Shown here: piece after piece, positions 10,655-22,189 of the stretch
Numbering within the stretch: the stretch's first letter is position 1
Layout of the letters: each line of letters begins with the position of its first letter
Source: Micropterix aruncella
Taxonomy: Eukaryota; Arthropoda; Insecta; Lepidoptera; Micropterigidae
Direction: 5' to 3'
Length of the DNA stretch: 64,000 nucleotides
Assembly (NCBI GenBank): GCA_944548615.1
Contig: OX155957.1
Location: forward strand, 25,791,953-25,855,952
The notes under the pieces: generated by a model
What the model was told of the DNA's origin: nothing
The model's input: only the letters and a program-made list of their open reading frames with translations
The model's database searches: none
Program-made: the position numbers and the translations under genes

Positions 10655-11775
10655 AAAGTATGCAGATAATTGAGATTTCAAGTGAAATAGCCCTGTTTTC
10701 TCTTGTATGAGCTCCTTCATATACGAAATTCTCCTATCCTGACTAAAATGTATTCTCCAAAAGAAAAAGAAGAATAATAATGAGTATTCTATGTATCTAG
10801 ACCCATTTGTTAGGTCCTTATGCACTTGGTTTTAGCTAGTTTGAATCAATTTAAGGTTTATAAGTTAGAATCGGCTGGTAACATACACTTTTAAAATCTC
10901 GTCTCGGTGAATAATATTGATTTTTGATGTACTATGACACAATTCCTATATAGTGGATTATCAAAGGTGTTCTATAGTTAGAGACTTCCAGATCAATGTA
11001 TGCTAATAGTTTTAAGTCACTTTTCCAATATCGGATGATGATTGACCTGTTTTCACTTGTACGAGAGCTCCTTCATATATGAAATTCTCCTATCCTGACT
11101 AAAATGTATTCTCCAAAAGAAGAAGAAGAATAATAATGAGTATTCTATGTGTCTAGACCCATTTGTTAGGTCCTTATGCACTTGGTTTTAGCTAGTTTGA
11201 ATCAATTTGAGGTTTATAAGTTAGAATCGGCTGGTAACATACACTTTTAAAATCTCGTCTCGGTGAATAATATTGATTTTTGATGTACTATGACACAATT
11301 CCTATATAGTGGATTATCAAAGGTGTTCTATAGTTAGAGACTTCCAGATCAATGTATGCTAATAGTTATAAGTCACTTTTCCAATATCGGATGATGATTG
11401 CCCTGTTTTCACTTGTACGAGAGCTCCTTCATATATGAAATTCTCCTATCCTGACTAAAATGTATTCTCCAAAAGAAGAAGAAGAATAATAATGAGTATT
11501 CTATGTGTCTAGACCCATTTGTTAGGTCCTTATGCACTTGGTTTTAGCTAGTTTGAATCAATTTGAGGTTTATAAGTTAGAATCGGCTGGTAACATACAC
11601 TTTTAAAATCTCGTCTCGGTGAATATTATTGATTTTTGATGTACTATGACACAATTCCTATATAGTGGATTATCAAAGGTGTTCTATAGTTAGAGACTTC
11701 CAGATCAATGTATATAGTGGATTATCTATATATAGTGGATTATCAAAGGTGTTCTATAGTTAGAGACTTCCAGAA
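10655..11775 (+). repeat. Tandem repeat, unit about 355 bp, three units
   Basis: CCTGTTTTC marks unit starts at 10,692, 11,046 and 11,402, a period of 354-356 bp. Blocks such as ATGAAATTCTCCTATCCTGA and TGTCTAGACCCATTTGTTAG repeat almost unchanged. Units 2 and 3 are closer to each other than to unit 1. The array ends with a local triplication of TATAGTGGATTATC near 11,710-11,745. It lies inside the TTAA-flanked insertion. No coding. Confidence 0.85.
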
Positions 11776-11924
11776 AAATGAATAAATACAGACCTTAGAG
11801 TGCTAGGCGGCGAAAGGCAGACAGGGGAAGCAGAGCGCGTACGCAGCGGCGATGTCTGAAAAGTAACAAAATACTGCTTAGTAGGATCGTCGATAATCTG
11901 ACCGTCCTTAGAAGAATTGGTGTA

Positions 11925-12120
11925 TTTGTACCCGCCGAAGACCGAGATTGAGAGAACGGGTGACTCTATAAATATCTCGGTCTCTCCGGGAAAATTTCAA
12001 ACTCCTTCCTGGAAAAATTATCTAAAACCGCAATTTCCGCATCTCACATTCTTCGGCTTCGAAGGGGGAGCGAATGGGCGGTACGGTAAACGTTCACATG
12101 CGGCAAGGCAGCTGTCCTAA
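11925..12120 (+). pseudogene. Fragment of PD-(D/E)XK-like retroelement domain, copy 1
   Basis: The nucleotides CGGTCTCTCCGGGAAAAT, a TTATCTAAAACCGC block and GGCTTCGAAGGGGGAGCGAA match the end of the minus-strand frame at 16,586-16,957, here in plus orientation. It is frame-shifted relative to that copy and encodes no complete domain. It covers only the C-terminal tail and 3' flank. Confidence 0.55.
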
Positions 12121-12154
12121 ACCTACCTAAACTAGCGATTAGCGATTCGAAACT

Positions 12155-12295
12155 GGTTACAGGTTCGAAGTCGCTCGAGTGATCCTCTCCCTTGTCTTGC
12201 GGTGATCGGTGTGTACCGAATCTATCGCGGACCATGGCATCCTTTGTCCGGCTATCTCCTGGTATCGGGTAGCCGAATGGTCGAATAGAGTCGTC
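12155..12295 (+). repeat. Repeat family D, fragment 2
   Basis: It aligns with 5,327-5,455 through ATCTATCGCGGACCATGGCA and GGTATCGGGTAGCCGA. Together with the reversed fragment at 12,965-13,330 it flanks the small spliced gene. Confidence 0.55.
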
Positions 12296-12494
12296 TTCGG
12301 ATACTTTTAAACGCAATTTTGCTACTTAAATCTATGGTTTTAATGATATTGAGTATTCATGTGAGTTATTAGGAAGGTAAAGTACTCGTACCGAAAAGTT
12401 TTGGAAAATAAATAAATATTTGTATTTTATACCTCTCTGTAGTTGGGCGAAAAATAGGCGTCGGGTGGGCGGCCCGGCGGGCGAGCGCTGGGTT

Positions 12495-12902
12495 CTAGGC
12501 GGCGGCGGGTGGCGGATGCTGGGCCGGAACGGGCAGTCCCCGCGCTGTGCCAGCGAGGGCTGCAACCGGCCCGCGTGGTGGAGGCAGCGGCGCAGCCGAC
12601 AACCGGGATGATGACAGCGGCCACTCACTATTGAAAGACAAAAATACAATAAATTGACGATAAATTCTGAAAATAACATGGAATTCTTTATATACTTACT
12701 AATTACTCAGAGTTCCGCCGGGGCTTTGAAAATCGATCGACATTTTCACGATATCTGCGTCGTCATCGTCATATCCAAAGTCATCATCCCAGAACGCCGG
12801 CGCTGCACCCTCATCTATTTCATCCGAATTGGACCCCGACTCCTCCAGGAGATCTAGGAACGCCTGGGGCGGCGTCCGATCCGGATCTCGATTAAAAGAC
12901 AT
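12495..12902 (-). CDS. Small spliced gene with acidic N-terminus, function unknown
   Basis: The start codon at 12,902 follows a 3' splice-site-like pyrimidine run ending TTTTTTAG, so an upstream 5' UTR exon is likely. Exon A (12,902-12,700) encodes 67 codons rich in Asp and Glu, including EESGSNSDEIDEG and DDDFGYDDDDAD. It runs into a perfect donor, GTAAGTAT, that overlaps the apparent stop. A 72-nt intron ends in TTTGTCTTTCAATAG at 12,628. Exon B is GC-rich, keeps the frame for 44 codons (Pro/Ala-rich) and stops at 12,497-12,495, although the exon could extend to a donor at 12,432. The TTAA-flanked setting and acidic start recall piggyBac transposase N-termini, but no DDD core follows. It may be a truncated transposase or a captured exon. 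Splicing and function are inferred. Confidence 0.4.
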
Positions 12903-12964
12903 CTAAAAAACAAAAATACATTTTTCAAAAAAAAAAACAAAATAGTTAGTAACCCAATCGTGTC

Positions 12965-13330
12965 TGTGCTGTTGACCGTTGAGAAAGTTAATGGGCCCTC
13001 GCTGAGGTAGCCACGAAGACCCATTCTGTTCAGGGTTGGTCACACTCACGGGTCAACACCTATGCGACGGCCTCCACGTATGAAGTGCGAGCCTGGGTAG
13101 GACTCTGGCCCTATGGTTAGTTTCCTATGCTAGGATTATCAAATCTTCCCTAATCAGCTTGAATTCCCCCACCTTATGGGCAGTTTCCCCTAGGAATCAA
13201 ACTTCTGGCGTTTCTGGACGGTCTGCGCACCGTGCGGCATAAGCCAATCGACTGTGCACTCTGACTAACAACTTGGGTTGTCGACTACAACGGGCGAACC
13301 CGTCACCCCAGGCTGGTATAACGATCTTAC
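12965..13330 (-). mobile_element. Repeat family D, fragment 3 (minus strand)
   Basis: Read on the minus strand it matches 5,480-5,760, including the terminal frame with LAYAARCADRP before the stop at 13,197 and the 3' block with CCCTGAACAGAATGGGTCTT. It is another truncated retroelement 3' end. Confidence 0.55.
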
Positions 13331-14222
13331 ACCGCATGGTGAGACACAGTCTAGATTTTCTCAGTAAATAAGCCCAAATTGAAAAAAAGTTGTATGTTAT
13401 TTTAAGCTGCATTTTAGTTTCTCTATAAAATCCGATATTCAAATAACCAAATTTCTCAAAAATAAAAATATCGAAAATAAAATTTTTTTTCCGTATTTTT
13501 GTTGTTGTTTTGTATCGATAGAAATGCAAGCCTTCTCTATACACATTGAGAAATTTCGGCTTTTGCCGCCAAACTATGAACTCTGAAAACGTGGTCAGTT
13601 TGTAAACGACGTGTAAATATCAAAATACATCTAATTCCTTGAGTATATACCTCCTACATTGAATAATAACGATTTTATAAGCGAAATAAACCAATATTTT
13701 CACTACACTCACGAGATTTCGTTCGTTTTGAAAAAAATGTTGATCTCGACCGCCATTGACGTGTTGCGCCATTTCACAAATTTACTAAAAACTACGTGAA
13801 AAAAAGGAAATGGCCTTCTCCAAACGGTAATTATCATTCCTACACAATTTTAGAATGCATATAACTCACTTTTACGGGTAAAATCCAACTAAAAACACTC
13901 ACAATTGTAATTTCGGTAACGAGTCGCGCGGCGCTCAGTCGAACGAAATGTCGCACTGGCGAAGCGGAATTTTCCACGAGTTGGCAGAGTTGCCATGTAT
14001 CGTACAGATTTTATCGCATGATACTATCGTATACAGTAATGGTAACGAATCATTGGCTATTTTCTGGCATCAAACGATAAAATATAGAAGCGCGTTCTAT
14101 TTTTTAATGGATTTTTTACCAAACGGCGACTGTGGCCTCCATCATGATGACCCTATTGGGACGCCTCACATTTCAACGTATTAAAGTTTATATCCCTAAT
14201 GGGACGCCTCACATTTGACGGG
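13331..14222. other. Right terminal part of the TTAA-flanked insertion, non-coding
   Basis: No gene found. The last 70 bp contain a direct repeat GGGACGCCTCACATTT (14,158-14,173 and 14,200-14,216) next to the terminal GACGGG and TTAA. Such subterminal repeats often bind transposase, but that role is inferred. Confidence 0.35.
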
Positions 14223-14412
14223 TTAAATTGGGGTATAATGTCTTTCCCGACTTCCGATAGACATGGATAGCCGCTAGGGACTATGAATATTCCGTTTAAC
14301 CAAAGGACATTGTTCTGTAGAACATTTTGCTTTGTTCTTAAAACTTTATGCCAATGTCTATTAACTTGGGGTATACTATCCTCACCGACTTCGAGTAGAC
14401 TGGATGCACTGA
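14223..14412 (+). repeat. 138-bp tandem array, right part
   Basis: It resumes at TTAAATTGGGGTATA, continues with CCGTTTAACCAAAGGACATT at about 14,290 and ends in a decayed unit near 14,412. The phase continues exactly from 7,363. From 14,413 to 15,701 I see only AT-rich DNA without a supported feature. Confidence 0.8.
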
Positions 14413-15701
14413 GCAAAGTATAACTCTGAATACAGGGAAATACGCATGTTTCAAAAATAACGGTGACGCGTAACGGTGTAGTTACCATGTCACGGGCATG
14501 GTAAATACACCGCACATTTTATACGGCTCACAACGAGGTTTAGCTTTTACCATGACAGTATGTTAATACATAAGTAAAGTTATAGTCAGTTACAAGAATC
14601 ATGTTGAAGCTACATTATACAGTTATTTTTGTATTGCCCGTACGGAGCATGTTGAAACATATAATTGAGTAATGTAGTTTCAACAAAATTCCTTGCGATT
14701 AAACAAAAAAACGATTAAAACTTCATTAATCTGTATAAAACCGTAAGAACAAAACGGCATTGTATCAAGATAGCTATAATCTATGTTAACTTCGAGATTT
14801 TGAAAATAATTTATAATAAATTGCTTCACGCTCATCTATCAGGCATTTCATTGGCGACTGCTCTTAGGAAGTTAGGTACCTGTTCTTTTAGTCAGTCCAT
14901 CTTAAATCACAGTCATTTAATTGTAACCGACATATTACAACTTACTAATTCTTATTTGTCTACATTTTTACAAATCAGTGGGTTGTAAACGGGCATAAAT
15001 TCTAATATATTTCAATATATGGTTATATACATATAAAAGTAAATTAACTGAAAATTACTCAAGGGTGCAAAATACATTATCTAGCCTTACCCTTCTAATA
15101 TAAGAAAGCATATACCTCACATTTTATGAATCCGACCGAATAAGGAAAAAGGAGAATTTTCGCAGCGCAAAGGATATCCGCCTTATGACCCTAATATCAC
15201 TAAGCCCTTGGATGAAAACGAGAGAGAAAACGTTTCCGATGAATAAGCTGTCTTTTTTACCCTTTTATATATTAAGTTTTTCTAAGAGGAACAGAAATCA
15301 TTAGTAAAACTAAAAATAAAATGTAATATTAAAATTTTCATAAATATAAATGTTGTACTGTCAATTTATATTGCTTGCAGTCGTCTTACTATAAAAAAAA
15401 TACATATGAAGGGTCCAGGGAAAAATCAAGCTTAGTCACTAAAAGTACATTTCTCAGGAGAGCGGCTTAAATATTTCAAACAGTCATAATAAAATAAGGT
15501 ATTCTCTGACAAGCCTCTGAAGTAGCTGTGATTATACTCTGTATAATATTTCAGTTATATAACTTATATTGTTTATTAGGATTTAACTTGACCCCCTATG
15601 TCTGTACGATAAAACAAGCTGAGTCCAGGACTTAGCCTATTTTCCTCCTGTATTTTTAAATCAATTCACATACAATTTAAAATTAACTATGGATTACTTG
15701 T

Positions 15702-16237
15702 TTAACCCTCCAACCGCGGGCGATTTTCCGATCGATTTTGTAAAATATAAAATCAAGGGCCAATTTTACTCGATATTTAAAATAAGTGCAAGGATTCTAA
15801 TGAAGGAATAAAACGAAAAAAAAAGAAACTAAAATTTTAAAATGACATTTAGCGTAGGTACATTATACGGTAAATGCGAATATTACTCTGAAATAAAGAA
15901 TCAGAGAGGAAAACTTATTGATATTTTTTACGTTATTGAGCACTTTTTAGCACGAGCACGTTAGTCTCGTCACAAGAACATATTTCATGTTTCGACAGAT
16001 TATGTATGTACGGTAACGAATAAACTTAACAAAATACACCATCTGAACGACTGATTCTGTCTATATTCTATGATACAAGTTGTACCATGTCCTTTCTCGC
16101 CGGCCCTGCGACTCGAGAACGTGGAAAATGCGACTCTCGGTGTTACAGAGCGTTACATCGCGATAATAGCGCACTCAGCAGAATTGTACTGAAAAAACTA
16201 AACGCTCAGTAAGCTTCTCCCGCGGTTGGAGGGTTAA
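15702..16237. mobile_element. TTAA-flanked MITE with 15-bp perfect terminal repeats (piggyBac-like)
   Basis: The terminal inverted repeats CCCTCCAACCGCGGG (15,706-15,720 and inverted at 16,219-16,233) are identical over 15 bp and bounded by TTAA at 15,702-15,705 and 16,234-16,237. The interior of 528 bp has no transposase frame, so the element is non-autonomous. TTAA with a CCC start is the piggyBac superfamily signature. Confidence 0.8.
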
Positions 16238-16309
16238 TCGCATTTATTTACTACTTCTTTCCATTATTATTATTATTATAACACATTTCAATCTCGACGT
16301 TCTATGTCT

Positions 16310-16405
16310 GTTCCACATCCAATGCTGCTTCTGCGCCCTCGGCCGCTTCCACGTCTTCTGCCTCTTCAACGTCCTCAGCCTCTTCCACATGCTCTGCCTT
16401 GTCCT
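16310..16405 (+). repeat. Short degenerate minisatellite
   Basis: Repeats of a CTCTTCCAC/CTCTTCAAC-like unit with CCTCGGCC and CCTCAGCC variants. The Pro/Leu/Arg-rich open frame across it is compositional. Confidence 0.45.
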
Positions 16406-16585
16406 TATTCATTCTTCCCTATAAATAAAATACAAACGGAGCTGCCATGGAATTCACCGACCGGAGTCGGGCCCAACATAATACAATATTTTTTTTTTTA
16501 CACTTCTGGGGGGTGAGCAGTGGATTCCGGACTTACGAACCGGCTGTGGTAGGTTTAGGACAGCTGTCTTGCCACATGTGAGCGT

Positions 16586-16957
16586 TCACCTTACCACCCA
16601 TTCACTCCCCCTTCGAAGCCATAGAATTTGAGATGCAGAAATCGCGGTTTTAGATAATTGTTCTAGAAAGGAGTTGATTATTTTCCTGGAGAGACCAAGA
16701 TCTTTAAAAAGGTGAAACATAGATTTAGCTGGCAGGCCACGAGCGCCTACTTCCACCGCGTGAAGGTAAACAGTGAAGCCGTTCCGGTTGACGGCATTTG
16801 CGAGGTCATGGTATTTATTTAATTTGTACTCGTGGTCTTTTGGGATATTTGATTCCCATGGAACAGTTAATTCTACGATAAGGACCATCTTCCGAGATAG
16901 AGAGTAAAGAGTTATATCTGGACGCAGGGCTGTGCATCCGAGACTTTCAGATACCAT
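16586..16957 (-). pseudogene. PD-(D/E)XK-like endonuclease domain of a non-LTR-type retroelement (fragment)
   Basis: An uninterrupted 123-codon frame begins inside a domain. RPDITLYSLSRK supplies the PD Asp, and VLIVELTVPWE supplies a putative E-x-T/K element on the next strand. KLNKYHDLAN, VEVGARG and a terminal LWLRRGSEW follow. The spacing recalls restriction-like endonuclease domains at the C-terminus of site-specific LINEs (RPD, then a hydrophobic strand with an acidic residue, then K..KY). The reverse transcriptase that should precede it is absent, so it is a truncated relic. Copies lie at 11,925-12,120 (plus) and 25,445-25,850 (minus, intronic). The family assignment is from pattern only. 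Confidence 0.5.
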
Positions 16958-16959
16958 TG

Positions 16960-19149
16960 TCTTCTATTTGGGAAAATTATTTTGATACTATGAAATATTT
17001 TTTGTTAATGGACAAGTGGTGCTAAAATACGATGAGAGTGTAATTTTATTTTGCCCACTACTAGAGTGACAGAAGATTTATATATTCCGTACTCTTGCAT
17101 CTAGAATGCAGTGCATTTGTTGGTGTTTAAATTCCATAGAAGTGAGCATATATCATTTCATGTTTTTAACCAATAATTCCAGGATAGGTATATATAAAAA
17201 AACGCTGGGATTTTGAAATAGTATGAATGTTGAATCCATACACCGATAATTATGTCTCGTAATAAATATGTTTGGACTGGGAAATTCTTATCACAATCTA
17301 TAAAGATAGCTTCTTTATTGAGACTTTAACTTTTTTCTTAATAGAATTTTTGCATTTGTAAAAAAATGCCAGCTTTCGTTTTATGAATTTTGTATTCCTA
17401 TCGAAGTTTTCTTATGAAGTTGCAGATGTCAATATTTTTTTAAAAGGTTACTGGTTTTAAACGTTTGGTTGCTTCCAATTTCTTCATTTTATCTCTTACC
17501 ACATTGCAATTGACTACTTGTGTCGGTCCTTGGATAGCTAAATGCAATGTTAAAATCATTGTTGTAAATATGTCTGCACGTCTCATAGGGTAATTTTGTG
17601 TGCCTTTCTAAAACGCTGAACATGTTAAACATTTTGCGAAAGTACAATTCTTTATCCAGATATGTTTTTTCAAATTAAAATGGTTACGCTATTTAATTCA
17701 ACTTATGTAAAGCTTTTTTTTCTTAAGCGTGTGTTATTTCAATTTGAGAGTTCTATTCGAACGTTTCCCTCGCTTTTCTCGCCAAGCCAGCCTGGCGCGT
17801 GTCAGAATATTCTACTTTTTCGTAGTTAATACCGTGTCCTGACGAAATTGTTTTTCGACAAACATCAACTTCTGTCAAGTTATCGTCATTTTCAGTTTTG
17901 ATCGTCATTTCAGTTTTGAGCTTCTGCCAAGTTATCGTCACTTTAGAGTAAAAAGGCGCATCATTTAAACGATACTATCATTCAGGTTTTCTTGGCCATC
18001 ATTGTATAATGGGCGTAGTAGTAATGAGTCCATATAAGTATACATTTTGTAATTCCCCTGATTCTATCAAATTAAACTTTTTCCATAGTCCGGTGACATG
18101 CAAGTGGAGCTGTTAGCATTTACCGGCGAAACTATTAGTAATTTATTTGACCATCTATAACATTGATAATGTATCATTTTTATAAAGGACTGATCGATTA
18201 TATACATCCATTATTTGATCAATGATAATAGTAATATAATTCTATATTATTAAATAGTATTAAATAATATAAATATTAGTATTATATTATCAAATAGGGA
18301 TTAGAATGCCATCTATTAGTCTATTTGAAAGCGAAAGCGCTTAATTTTTATTTATTTATTTATTTATTTAAGTAATTCAAGAATAATTTAAAACAATTTT
18401 ATCTTAGGAACTATGCATTAAATATTTTAAACATTGAATAAATAGCAGAAAATGAATACATAGCAAAGTCCAGTGACAACGCCACCTAACTAGGCCGGGA
18501 CCTGTTCTAAGGTGAACGTTTAATTTTGTGCGTGCTTGTTCATAATTGTGATTATTACAAAAACAAAATATTTTTGTAACAAAAAAAAAAAAAAAATAAT
18601 TGTCGTAATAAAATAATTATTTGATCACAAAAGAATAAACATGCAACAACTACCTTAAAAACTATTAAATACTTAAAATTAGGAGTAGAAAATAAACATG
18701 TAACTAAGATTAAGAATATATATACACATATATACATACATACATACACATACAGACATATTTAAAAATAATAATATTAAATACAATAATAAAAAGTAAT
18801 TTTAATATGATATAAAATATAGTATAACATAAAATTCTAAATATTAATGTGTTCGAATTAGTATATTAATATATAATGTCCAATATTATTGTGATTTTTT
18901 GTCGTCCCTCTTTTATAAGCCTTTTTGTAAGTAGCCTTTTAAAGTGGGTCTTATTTTACATATTTATTACATATTTACTATTTTTACAATTTTATTTTTA
19001 CAATTTTTAGATTTATTTTTACATTTTTACTATTTTTACATTTTACAATTATTACATATTTAAACCAATATATCAGATTAAAATTTGATATTTTTATGCA
19101 AATAATGATAAAATCATTAGAGCTATGATTTAGACATTCATATTTAATT
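16960..19149. other. AT-rich intergenic DNA with simple repeats
   Basis: No gene supported. It holds (TTTA)n at 18,345-18,375, a 17-A run near 18,580-18,596 and TA/CA-rich repeats at 18,717-18,765. Sequence at 18,070-18,310 weakly resembles repeat family C (CCATCTATAACATTGATAA; GGATTAGAATGCCATCTATT). Confidence 0.4.
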
Positions 19150-19345
19150 TTATTTCAGACAGGATACCGTAAAGGTGTGTTTCGAATGCCACCTATTGGG
19201 ATAATGAAGATAAGAAAATATTAATCAATGTTTAGAACTATCAGTGCCATCTACACGTTGCGTTTCTAAATAAAATCCAAACTGCCAAAATGTAGTACGG
19301 CATTGAGCCATCTATAATAGGTACCCTATATAATCAGTGGTTTAA
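19150..19345 (+). repeat. Dispersed repeat family C, copy 1
   Basis: It shares GTGCCATCTACACGTTGCGT, TAAAATCCAAACTGCCAAAA and GTAGTACGGCA with 41,445-41,615, and in reverse with 27,475-27,590. Weaker relatives lie at 30,010-30,110 and 40,090-40,255. Not classified. Confidence 0.5.
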
Positions 19346-19707
19346 TTTCTAGCTAATAGCACCCTGCTGGTACGGTACATCAAAGGGCAGAATACATTCA
19401 AATCCTAACAACCGATATGAATAACTTTTATTTATTGATTATATCCACGCTTCGGTGGTCTTGCCAAAATAAACTTTTCTGACCTTTCCCCTTTCTATCC
19501 TACACCAATCAACTACGGGTTATCGAAATTTCTTGACTGATTATCTAAACTTTTCTTTGTATTGTCGGCAAGTCGATCCATCAAAAGTTAAAAAGTTTTT
19601 TAATTTTATCCGAGCGAGGGCACAATAAAAATAAGAACAAGAATTTGGTATATTAGGGATAATAATTTTGGTAAGGTTTACGTGCCTGCATTAAATTCAG
19701 AAAAACA

Positions 19708-19975
19708 CATAGTAGCATAGTGGTTAGGCCACCTGGTCTTACATTGTAACGTTTCGGGATCGATTCCCGGCTGGGTCACCATTTTCCGTTTAGATAAAAT
19801 TAACGGATTTGGTTTTCAATTCTATCGATCGAACGCAATAACAAGACGTTCACTTACACAGATATTACACGCACGCATACAAAGTATGGTTGAATGTAAG
19901 AGATTGGTGTATGATAATAAAGCCGACCATTGTGAAATTTCGCAATAAAGAGTACAAATAGACAAACAATAAATT
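19708..19975 (+). mobile_element. tRNA-derived SINE, copy 2
   Basis: The A box TAGCATAGTGG and B box GGGATCGATTCCCGG are followed by the family body (CTGGGTCACCATTTTCCGTT; AATAACAAGACGTTCACTTA) and the 3' part ending CGCAATAAAGAGTAC. It matches 31,075-31,345 over its length with moderate divergence. Confidence 0.7.
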
Positions 19976-20479
19976 AAAAATATTTTAGGTTCGTCCACAA
20001 TATTGTTAATTTCTGAAAGGACAGTTTTTGGGACTCAATAAGGTTTCTGTAATTTATTTCTTCAGACTTGTTTACACAGAAATTCTAAAAAAACTGCAAA
20101 AATTCTAAAAAACTACACAGAAATTCTAAAAAAACTTACACATTCTAAAATTCTAAAAAAACTGCAAACTGGTGAAGAGACGCTTCATAACTAATACTAG
20201 TCGTGATGTCGAAAAAACTATAATATTCGAGGTAAGAGAGGTCAAATTCAAAAATTCACAGTTCAACAGGGGAAATCAAAATGTGGCCGGAATATACATA
20301 TCGATCATTTATGCGGTAAATTGGGAATAGCATACTACGTTCTGCATCGTATAAATACATCTCTCGATTGACTGGGCTGCGCATGTGTTATTTTGCATAT
20401 GTTCATTCGATGCTAACGTAGGGGCTCGGAGTTAAGGGGGAATGCAGCCAACAGAAAGGGAGCCTTCATTACGCAAAAC

Positions 20480-21047
20480 CGATCCGTTCACACGGTTTTG
20501 CATAATGACATAATAGCGCTTGTTCCGCTTGATACGCTTGGAATACCTATGTTTAGAGATCGACGCATAACGACGCTGCCCTCCATCCATATAATTGAAG
20601 TAGCGCAGAAATTTTGCCGAATTCGATATGAATGGTGTGTATTACCACTATCCAACTAAATCCCGAAGCAAGCTACGTTCGGTGAGTCATGCATTATCTA
20701 AGTCGGAGAACATAGCATATGTCGCCGGCCGAGCGGTTTACAACAAACTCAATGATCACAATCGACAATCGCAAACACTTGGCGCGTTTAAAAACCGCCT
20801 TAAAAAGTATCTCACATATAAGGCGTTTTACTTACTAGAGATATATTACTCGTGTGATGACTAAAATCAATATTGTAAATTCTTTTCTTTGTTAGGCGTT
20901 TAATTATATTTTGTATTTACAATTTTTTTTCTTTGTGTTTTCAAACATTTCTTACGTTTTCTTTTATGCTAAAAAACTTTACTTATCTTTATTCTGACTT
21001 ATATATTTAATATACTAGTAAAATGAAAATGAACATGAAAATAATAT
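20480..21047 (+). mobile_element. LINE ORF2 C-terminus and 3' end, decayed
   Basis: Frame shifts separate a segment with DTLGIPMFRDRR and TTLPSIHIIEV from the terminal frame (20,628-20,864) with AGRAVYNKLNDHNRQS, FKNRLKKYL and the stop. The 3' end carries ATGAAAATGAACATGAAAA at about 21,021-21,045. It is the same family as 226-600. Confidence 0.6.
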
Positions 21048-21234
21048 AGGAGTTTTTGCAAAAATAATTCACCGAATTTAAAAAATATAACATCGTTGGA
21101 ATCAACCTTGTTTTTTTTACTTATTTTGTTTCTATGAAACGTTAAGAAGGCTAAAGTATTGGGTTTAAAATTCCATACAGTTTTAGACATTCAAACATGG
21201 TAATCAAAAAAGAAGACGATGCGTATCTCAAGGA

Positions 21235-21550
21235 TTTCGTATGCTTCCAATTAAATACTTTTGCAAAAACTTCGATACTTTGGCCAAATTTTGGATTCCT
21301 CTTTCACTATGTCAATTTAATAATTTTGTCAATTTGTATCTCAAATACAATGGGTTATTCGTCATTACCACTAAAATTGGTCATGAAGCTACTCTTTCTA
21401 AGTTTACTCATTTTTTCAGGATTTTAAATTGTGTATTTTCAGTGGAAACGAAGTTTTTATTTAAAATAACAGACACTGCTTTGGGCTCCAGAAACTGTCC
21501 TCTTAAGTTATTCATGAAATGTAGGTACATCAAAGGTACACCGTTTAAGT
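21235..21550 (+). repeat. Dispersed repeat family E, copy 1
   Basis: It aligns with 23,205-23,505 through TTTTGCAAAAACTTCGATAC, GGATTCCTCTTTCACT and GGATTTTAAATTGTGTATTT. The overlapping 103-codon frame is low-complexity and not conserved in the second copy, so it is not called a gene. Between 21,551 and 22,189 nothing is supported. Confidence 0.5.
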
Positions 21551-22189
21551 AAGGTAACTTTATATTTAATCAAATTACACCTCAGACAGTATAAAGTTTG
21601 GAGTTCTATATTAATTGAGTAATTAAGTTAATTTAAATTGAGTTTGTTGGAGTTTGTGTGTTCTATCTTTGAGCACATCCGCTCAGTCAGTGCTCGGTCT
21701 GCAGGAAGATATAATTAGAGATTTCAGAACTACTTAATTAAGGTAATGGGAATGGCATTAAAGTCAGTGTCACGGTTTTGTGCTTGTTAATATTGCAAAC
21801 AAGTAGAGTGCGACTAGTTTAAATGCTTAGGACGCAACTGTACCTTCACGCTTTTTTAATATACTTCATGGAAACTTCTTATGAATGAAAAAAGTCATTC
21901 TTAAAAATTCGTAATGTTTTTTGTAGAGGGATTTAGGGTTCTTTGTGTTTCGCCTCGCTCTCCAGCAGAATCAACAGATTCATAAACCGTATTTCATCAC
22001 CGGCCATATAGAGCTTTTGTATATTTTAATGAATATCGCCAGAAACTATTATAGCTGCAACGATGTTTTCCCAAACAAACAATGGAGTTTACTATTTCGG
22101 TTATTTAGCTGATATGCTTCCTACATTTGATGTCATAACAAATTAATATCCTGAGATTCTTTTGTTTTATAAACACCTTAAATTTTGTC

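Larger units (their letters stand above)
7364..14222. mobile_element. 6.86-kb TTAA-flanked insertion within the 138-bp array
   Basis: TTAA at 7,360-7,363 and at 14,223-14,226 flank this block. Joining them restores one array unit of exactly 137 bp (7,300-7,363 plus 14,227-14,299). That proves insertion with a TTAA duplication, the signature of piggyBac-type transposition. The termini CCCCTCTCCTCGCGG and, inverted, CCCGTCAAATGTGAG share only CCC and scattered bases, so terminal repeats are weak. The interior holds palindromes, LINE pieces, a 355-bp tandem repeat and a small spliced gene on the minus strand. No transposase catalytic core was found. It is probably a non-autonomous piggyBac-like element enlarged by later insertions. 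Confidence 0.7.

Noticed and set aside
10598..10825. Minus-strand frame rich in aromatic and Tyr/Ile residues
   Set aside because: It lies in the 355-bp tandem repeat and AT-rich flank; composition explains it.
10655..11775. CRISPR-like array
   Set aside because: Units are 355 bp and contiguous, without unique spacers; it is a eukaryotic tandem repeat.
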